DNA of 64,000 nucleotides, taken from Ovis canadensis (taxonomy: Eukaryota > Chordata > Mammalia > Artiodactyla > Bovidae). The notes under the pieces were generated by a model that saw only the letters and a list, made by a program, of their open reading frames with translations, was not told where the DNA came from and ran no database searches. Below, one piece after another: positions 59,168 to 64,000 of the stretch. Each line of letters opens with the position of its first letter. The stretch's first letter is position 1. Both the position numbers and the translations under genes were made by a program. Location: the NCBI RefSeq assembly GCF_042477335.2, contig NC_091727.1, positions 121,551,501 through 121,615,500 on the forward strand. The letters run 5' to 3'.

Positions 59168-59582
59168 GTTTGTAATTTAAAACAATGATACTTGCTTCTT
59201 TCATTTTTATTCAAAATTACATGTTTCTGGTAAATACAAAAGCATCAGAATTAGCAGTCAGTTTGCTTTTGAGGTATTACTCTCAAAAGTGTTTTTTTTT
59301 TTTTTTTTCTGGGAAGTGGCTGTTTCACTTTGGTAGGAGGTTTAGCTTTGTTTTTAGACAATAGGATTTGGATAACCCAGATACCAACTTTCTGCTTGTG
59401 AACTGATAATTCTGGTCGTTTGTGTTATTTTAAAAGGATCGACTAAGGATTCTGTCTACCTCTGTCCTACTCAGGTATATATTTACTTAAGATTTGTTGT
59501 ATGATTGATTGAAATATATTTTTAGCACCAATAGGTGGAATCATAACAGAAAGATTCAAGTTAAAAATATTAATTCCTACTG
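59168..59582. other. Start of intron 5
   Basis: A T-run of about 21 at 59,291. Nothing else recognised. Confidence 0.5.
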
Positions 59583-59897
59583 TTTTGTTCAGTCACTCAG
59601 TCATGTCTGACTCTTTGCAACCCCATGGTCTGAAGCATGCCAGGCTTCCCTGTCCCTTATTGTCTCCCAGAGTTTGCTCACTCGTGTCCATTGAATCAGT
59701 GATGCCATCCAATCATCTTATCCTCTGTTGCCCTCTTCTCCTCCTGCCTTCAATCTTTCCCAGCATCAGGGTCTTTTCCAATGAGTTGGCTCTTCGCATC
59801 AGGTGGCCAGAGTTTTGGAGCTTCAGCTTCAGTATCAGTCCTTCCAATGAATATTCAGGGTTGATTTCCTTTGAGACTGACTGGTTTGACTTTAAGT
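59583..59897 (-). mobile_element. BovB LINE 3' fragment
   Basis: Antisense GTTCAGTCACTCAGTCATGT to GGTTGATTTCCTTTGAGACT. Confidence 0.9.
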
Positions 59898-60536
59898 TTG
59901 AGAATTAATTCATGTGGAATCCACTAAAATGATAGTAAAGGAGTACACTAAACTTTAAACCCATGAAGACAAAGATTGAGAGAGAAGAGGACAGCAGGGG
60001 AGAGATGGCAACAGAATTTTGGAAAATGGAAAATAGGTGAAATAGTGGTAACTAGGATCTCCACTTACATTGCACAAGAGTATCTGATTGAGGAGGCACA
60101 TGGTAGTGAAGTGCCAGCCTGTACTCTATTTCCAAGCTATGTGCCCTGGCACTGGGTTTTTATACATCCGGAAGAGTTGCCTTTTTTCTCTCTTTTCCTA
60201 CTAAGGTGCATTCCACTCATTGCAAACGAGTGCCTTTTTTCTAAATTCAAATACTAAAAGCTGACTGCAGTCCTGGCCTGGTAGTAGCTACCATAGCAGG
60301 ATGTGGAAACCCAAAACCTGTGTCTGCTATGGGAGAAGGCAACAAGAAGCGAGTTGATTTTTACTGTGTTAAATCTGGGAATGGCTTGGGTGTTTCTTTG
60401 GTGATTATTGAATGAAACATGTAACTAAATAGAGGGATGAAAGACTGAAAACATGGAGGTCTGTAGAGCATCTCAGGGTCTGCTATTTAATAGGACTCTC
60501 TAAATAATGGAAATGTATAATCTGTGATGTCCAGTA
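59898..60536. other. Unique-looking intron 5 sequence
   Basis: Nothing recognised. Confidence 0.5.
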
Positions 60537-60933
60537 TTATTGTTCATTCGCTCAGTCATGTCAGACTCTTTGTGACCCCATGGACTGTAGCATGCCAGAC
60601 TTCACTGTCTTTCACCATCTCCCAGAGCTTGCTCAAACTCATGTCCATTGAATCGGTGATGCCATCCAAACATCTCATCCTCTGTTGTCCACTTCTCCTC
60701 TTGCCTTTAGTCTTTCCAAACATCAGAGTCTTTTCCAATGAGTTCACTCTTCACATCAGGTAGCCATATATAGGAGCTTTAGCTTCAGCATCAGTCCTTC
60801 CAATGAATATTCAGGATTGATTTAATTTAGGATTGACTGCTTTGGTCTTTTTGCTATCCAAGGGACTCTCAAGAGTCTTCTCCAACACCACAGTTCAAAA
60901 GCATCAATTCTTTGGCACTCAGCCTTCTTTATG
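60537..60933 (-). mobile_element. Old BovB LINE, 3' end (left part)
   Basis: Antisense from GCTCAGTCATGTCAGACTCT to GGCACTCAGCCTTCTTTATG. It continues at 62,127 after a nested + strand BovB. Confidence 0.9.
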
Positions 60934-62126
60934 CCATGAACTTACAGATGTTCAAGCTGGATTTAGAAAAAGTAGAGAAACCAGAGATCAAATTGCCAGC
61001 ATCCGTTGGATCATCGAACAAGCAAGAGAGTTCCAGAAAAACGTCTACTTCTGCTTTATTGACTCTGCCAAAGCCTTTGACTGTGTGGATCACAACAAAT
61101 TGTGGAAAATTCTGAAAGAGATGGGAATACCAGACCACCTGACCTGTCTCTTGAGAAATCTGCATGCAGGTCAGGAAGCAACAGTTAGAACTGGACATGG
61201 AACAACAGACTGGTTCCAAATCGGGAAAGGAGTACGTCAAGGCTGTATATTGTCACCGTGCTTATTTAACTTATATGCAGAGTACATAATGAGGAACGCT
61301 GGTCTGGATGAAGCACAAGCTAGAATCAAGATTTCTGGGAGAAATATCAATAACCTCATATATGCAGATGACACCACCCATATGGCAGAAAGTGAAGAAC
61401 TAAGGAGCCTCTTGATGAAGGTGAAAGAGAAGAGTGAAAAAGTTGGCTTAAAGCTCAACATTCAGAAAACTAAGATCATGGCATCTGACCCCACTTCATG
61501 GCAAATAGATGGGGAAAGAGTGGAAACAGTGGCTGACTTTATTTTTGGGGGCTCTAGAATCCCTGCAGTTGGTGATAGCAGCCATGAAATTAAAAGATTC
61601 TTGCTCTTTGGAAGGAAAGTTATGACCAACCTAGACAGCATATTAAAAAGCAGTGACATTACTTTACCCACAAAGGTCTGTCTAGTCAAGGTTATGGTTT
61701 TTCCAGTAGTCATGTGTGAATGTGAGAGTTGGACTGTGAAGAAAGCTGAGCGTCGAAGAATTGATGCTTTTGCACTGTAGTGTTGGAGAAGACTCTTGAG
61801 AGTCCCTTCAAGGAGATCCAACCAGTCAATCCTAAAGGAAATCATTGCTGAATATACATTGGAAGGACTGATGTTGAAGCTGAAACTCCAATACTTTGGC
61901 CACCTGATGCGAAGAGCTAATTCATTTGAAAAGACCGTGATGCTGGGAAAGATTGAAGGCAGGAGGAGAAGGGGACAGCAGACGATGAGATGGTTAGATG
62001 GCATCTCCGACTCAATGGACATGAGTTTGAGCAAACTCTGGGAGTCAGTGATGGGCAGGGAAGCCTGGCATGTTGCAGTCCATGGGGTCGCAAAGAGTTG
62101 GACACAACTGACTGAACTGAACTGAA
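60934..62126 (+). mobile_element. BovB LINE nested head-on in an older BovB, with perfect 10-bp duplication
   Basis: The + strand copy begins just before the RT domain (minus endonuclease) and runs to the CTGAACTGAA tail. The duplication CTTCTTTATG lies at 60,924-60,933 and 62,127-62,136. The RT motifs IYADDTTHMAES (catalytic YADD kept) and [19 protein letters not shown] are visible in a 315-codon frame (60,833-61,780). That frame ends at an in-frame stop where the family has the WCWRR segment, and a short loss follows near 61,808. Inactive. Confidence 0.93.
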
Positions 62127-63750
62127 CTTCTTTATGGTCCAACCCTCAGATTTACACATGATTACTAGAAAAACCATAGGTTTGACTAGATGGACCTTTG
62201 TCACTGAAATAATGTCTTCCCTTTTCAATATGCTGTCTGCTGCTGCTGCTGCTAAGTCACTTCAGTCGCGTCCGACTCTGTGTGACCCCAGACGGCAGCC
62301 CACCAGGCTCCCTCATCCCTGGGATTCTCCAGGCAAGGACACTAGAGTGGGTTGCCATGTCCTTCTCCAGTGCATGAAAGTGAAGTCACTCAGTCATATC
62401 CAACTCGTAGTGACCCCATGGACTGCAGCCCACCAGGCTCCTCCATCCATGGGATTTTCCAGGCAAGACTACTGGAGTGGGGTGCCATTGCCTTCTCTGC
62501 AATATGTCTAGGTTTGTCATAGCTTTTCTTCCAAGGAGCAAGTGTCTTAATTTCATGGCTGCAGTCATCATCTGCACAGATTTTGGAGTCCAAGAAAATA
62601 AAGTCTGTCACTGTTTCCACTGTTTCCCCATCTATTTGCCATGAAGTGATGGGACTGGATGCCATGATTTTAGTTTTTTGAATGTTGAGTTTGAAGCTAG
62701 CTATTTCACTCCCCTCTTTCACTTTCATCAAGAGGCTCTTCAGTTCCTTTCTGCTTTCTGCCATAACGGTGGTGTCTTCTGCATGTCTGAGGCTATTGAG
62801 ATTTCTCCCGGCAATCTTGGTTTCAGCTTGTGCTTCATCCAGCCCAGCATTTTGCATGATGTACTCTATATATAAGTGAAATATGCAGGGTGACAGTATA
62901 CAGCCTTGATGTATTCCTTTCTCAATTTGGAACCAGTTCACTCTTTCATTTCCGTTTCTAACTGTTGCTTCTTGACCTGCATAGAAGTTTGTCAGGAGGC
63001 AGGTCAGGTGGTCTGATATTCCCATCTCTTTAATGTTCCACAGTTTGTTGTGATCCACACAGTCAAAGGCTTTAGCATAGTCAATGAAGCAGAAGTAGAT
63101 GTTTTTCTGGAATTCTCTTGCTTTGTCTATGATCCAACAGATGTTGGCAATTTGATCTCTGGTTCCTCTGCCTTTTCTAATTCCAGCTTTGAACATCTGG
63201 AAGTTCATGGTTCATGTACTGTTGCAGCCTGGCTTGGAGAGTTTTGAGAATTAATTTGCTAGCATGTGAGATGCTTGCAGTTGTGCCATAGTTTGAGCAT
63301 TCTTTGGCATTGCTTTTCTTTGGGATTGGAATGAAAACCGACCTTTTCCAATCCTGTGGCCACTGCTGAGTTTTCCAAATTTGCTGGCATATTGAGTGCA
63401 GCACTTTCACAGTGTCATCTTTTAGGATTTGAAATGGCTTAGCTGGAATCCCATCACCTTCACTAGCTTTGTTTGTAGTGATGCTTCCTAAGGCCCACTT
63501 GACTTTGCACTGCAGGATGTCTGGCTGTAGGTGAGTGATCACACCATTGTGGTTATCTGGGTCACTAAGATCTTTTATGTATAGTTCTTTTGTGTATTCT
63601 TGCCATCTTTTCTTAATATCTTCTGCTTCTGTTAGGTCCTTAACATTTCTGTCCTTTTTGTGCCCATCATTGTATGAAATGTTCCCTGGTATCTCTCATT
63701 TTCTTGAGGAGCTCTCTAGTCTTTCCCATTCTGTTGTTTTCCTCGATTGC
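62127..63750 (-). mobile_element. Old BovB LINE, RT region (right part)
   Basis: On the minus strand: [36 protein letters not shown] and AGRNLNSLRHAEDTTVMAES (catalytic YADD mutated to HAED). It is interrupted by a Bov-A2 at 62,239-62,499 and truncated upstream at about 63,750. Confidence 0.9.
62239..62499 (-). mobile_element. Bov-A2 SINE inside the old BovB
   Basis: Antisense dimer with a shortened linker. CAATATGCTGTCT (62,226-62,238) and CAATATGTCT (62,500-62,509) mark the insertion point. Confidence 0.9.
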
Positions 63751-64000
63751 TATTGAGTACTTGATATATGACTAGTGTGACTAAGGAATAACATTTTCCA
63801 TTTAATTTCATTTTGATTAATTGAAATTTCAATAGTTTTACATGACTAGTTGTTAATATATTCAACAATACAGATCTAAATTTGCACTGATTTTGCCCTT
63901 AGTTCCGCAGCTACATGACTTCCACTTCTTGCCTTAGCAGAAACCTAGGGTTTACTCTGAGGAGTAGGTGGATTCTCTTAGATTCTCTTCCTCAGCTCAT
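63751..64000. other. Intron 5 sequence at the window edge
   Basis: AT-rich, nothing recognised. LRCH2 exon 6 is not seen. Confidence 0.5.

Noticed and set aside
59168..64000. LRCH2 exon 6
   Set aside because: No acceptor followed by the expected post-LRR coding sequence was found before the window ends.
1..64000. CRISPR array, operon, or prokaryotic system
   Set aside because: The repeats are eukaryotic SINEs/LINEs and the only gene has spliceosomal introns.

Overview
The window is a stretch of ruminant (most likely bovid) nuclear DNA. The signs are many BovB (RTE-type) LINE copies, the SINEs built from them (Bov-A, Bov-A2, Bov-tA), CHR-type tRNA-derived SINEs, and bovine-type L1, on an older layer of MIR, L2, L1M, hAT-Charlie and MaLR repeats. 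The single protein-coding gene supported by the sequence is LRCH2 (leucine-rich repeats and calponin homology domain 2, X-linked in mammals). It lies on the + strand and only its 5' part is present.

Layout. 1-16,590 is upstream intergenic DNA filled with repeats. 16,590-17,290 is a CpG-island promoter with an NRF1-like site and a YY1-like site over the start codon. Coding exons are 1 (16,716-17,064), 2 (50,549-50,693), 3 (54,407-54,533), 4 (58,843-58,948) and 5 (59,031-59,167). They join in frame into residues 1-288: a glycine-rich N-terminus followed by leucine-rich repeats. All ten visible splice-site ends follow the GT/AG rule. The remaining exons, including the calponin-homology domain, lie past 64,000.

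Intron 1 (33.5 kb) holds most of the complexity. An old minus-strand BovB spans about 25,928-32,720 and has been interrupted by an opposite-strand BovB (26,064-27,191), an L1 3' fragment (28,132-29,291) and a younger BovB 3' fragment (29,638-29,905). A near full-length minus-strand L1 (39,540-47,369) is bounded by 16-bp target-site duplications. Intron 5 repeats the BovB-into-BovB theme: a + strand copy (60,934-62,126) sits in a minus-strand copy with a perfect 10-bp duplication. These make long inverted repeats inside the LRCH2 pre-mRNA.

The most unusual structure is upstream of the gene. A segment of about 168 bp (13,385-13,552) reappears in inverted orientation at 12,489-12,657, inserted in a BovB fragment, with about 96% identity by hand count. 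This looks like a local templated insertion. I found no convincing undescribed gene system. The long open frames other than LRCH2 exon 1 are LINE reverse-transcriptase remnants or chance frames. Repeat family names are from recognition by eye; no database search was possible.
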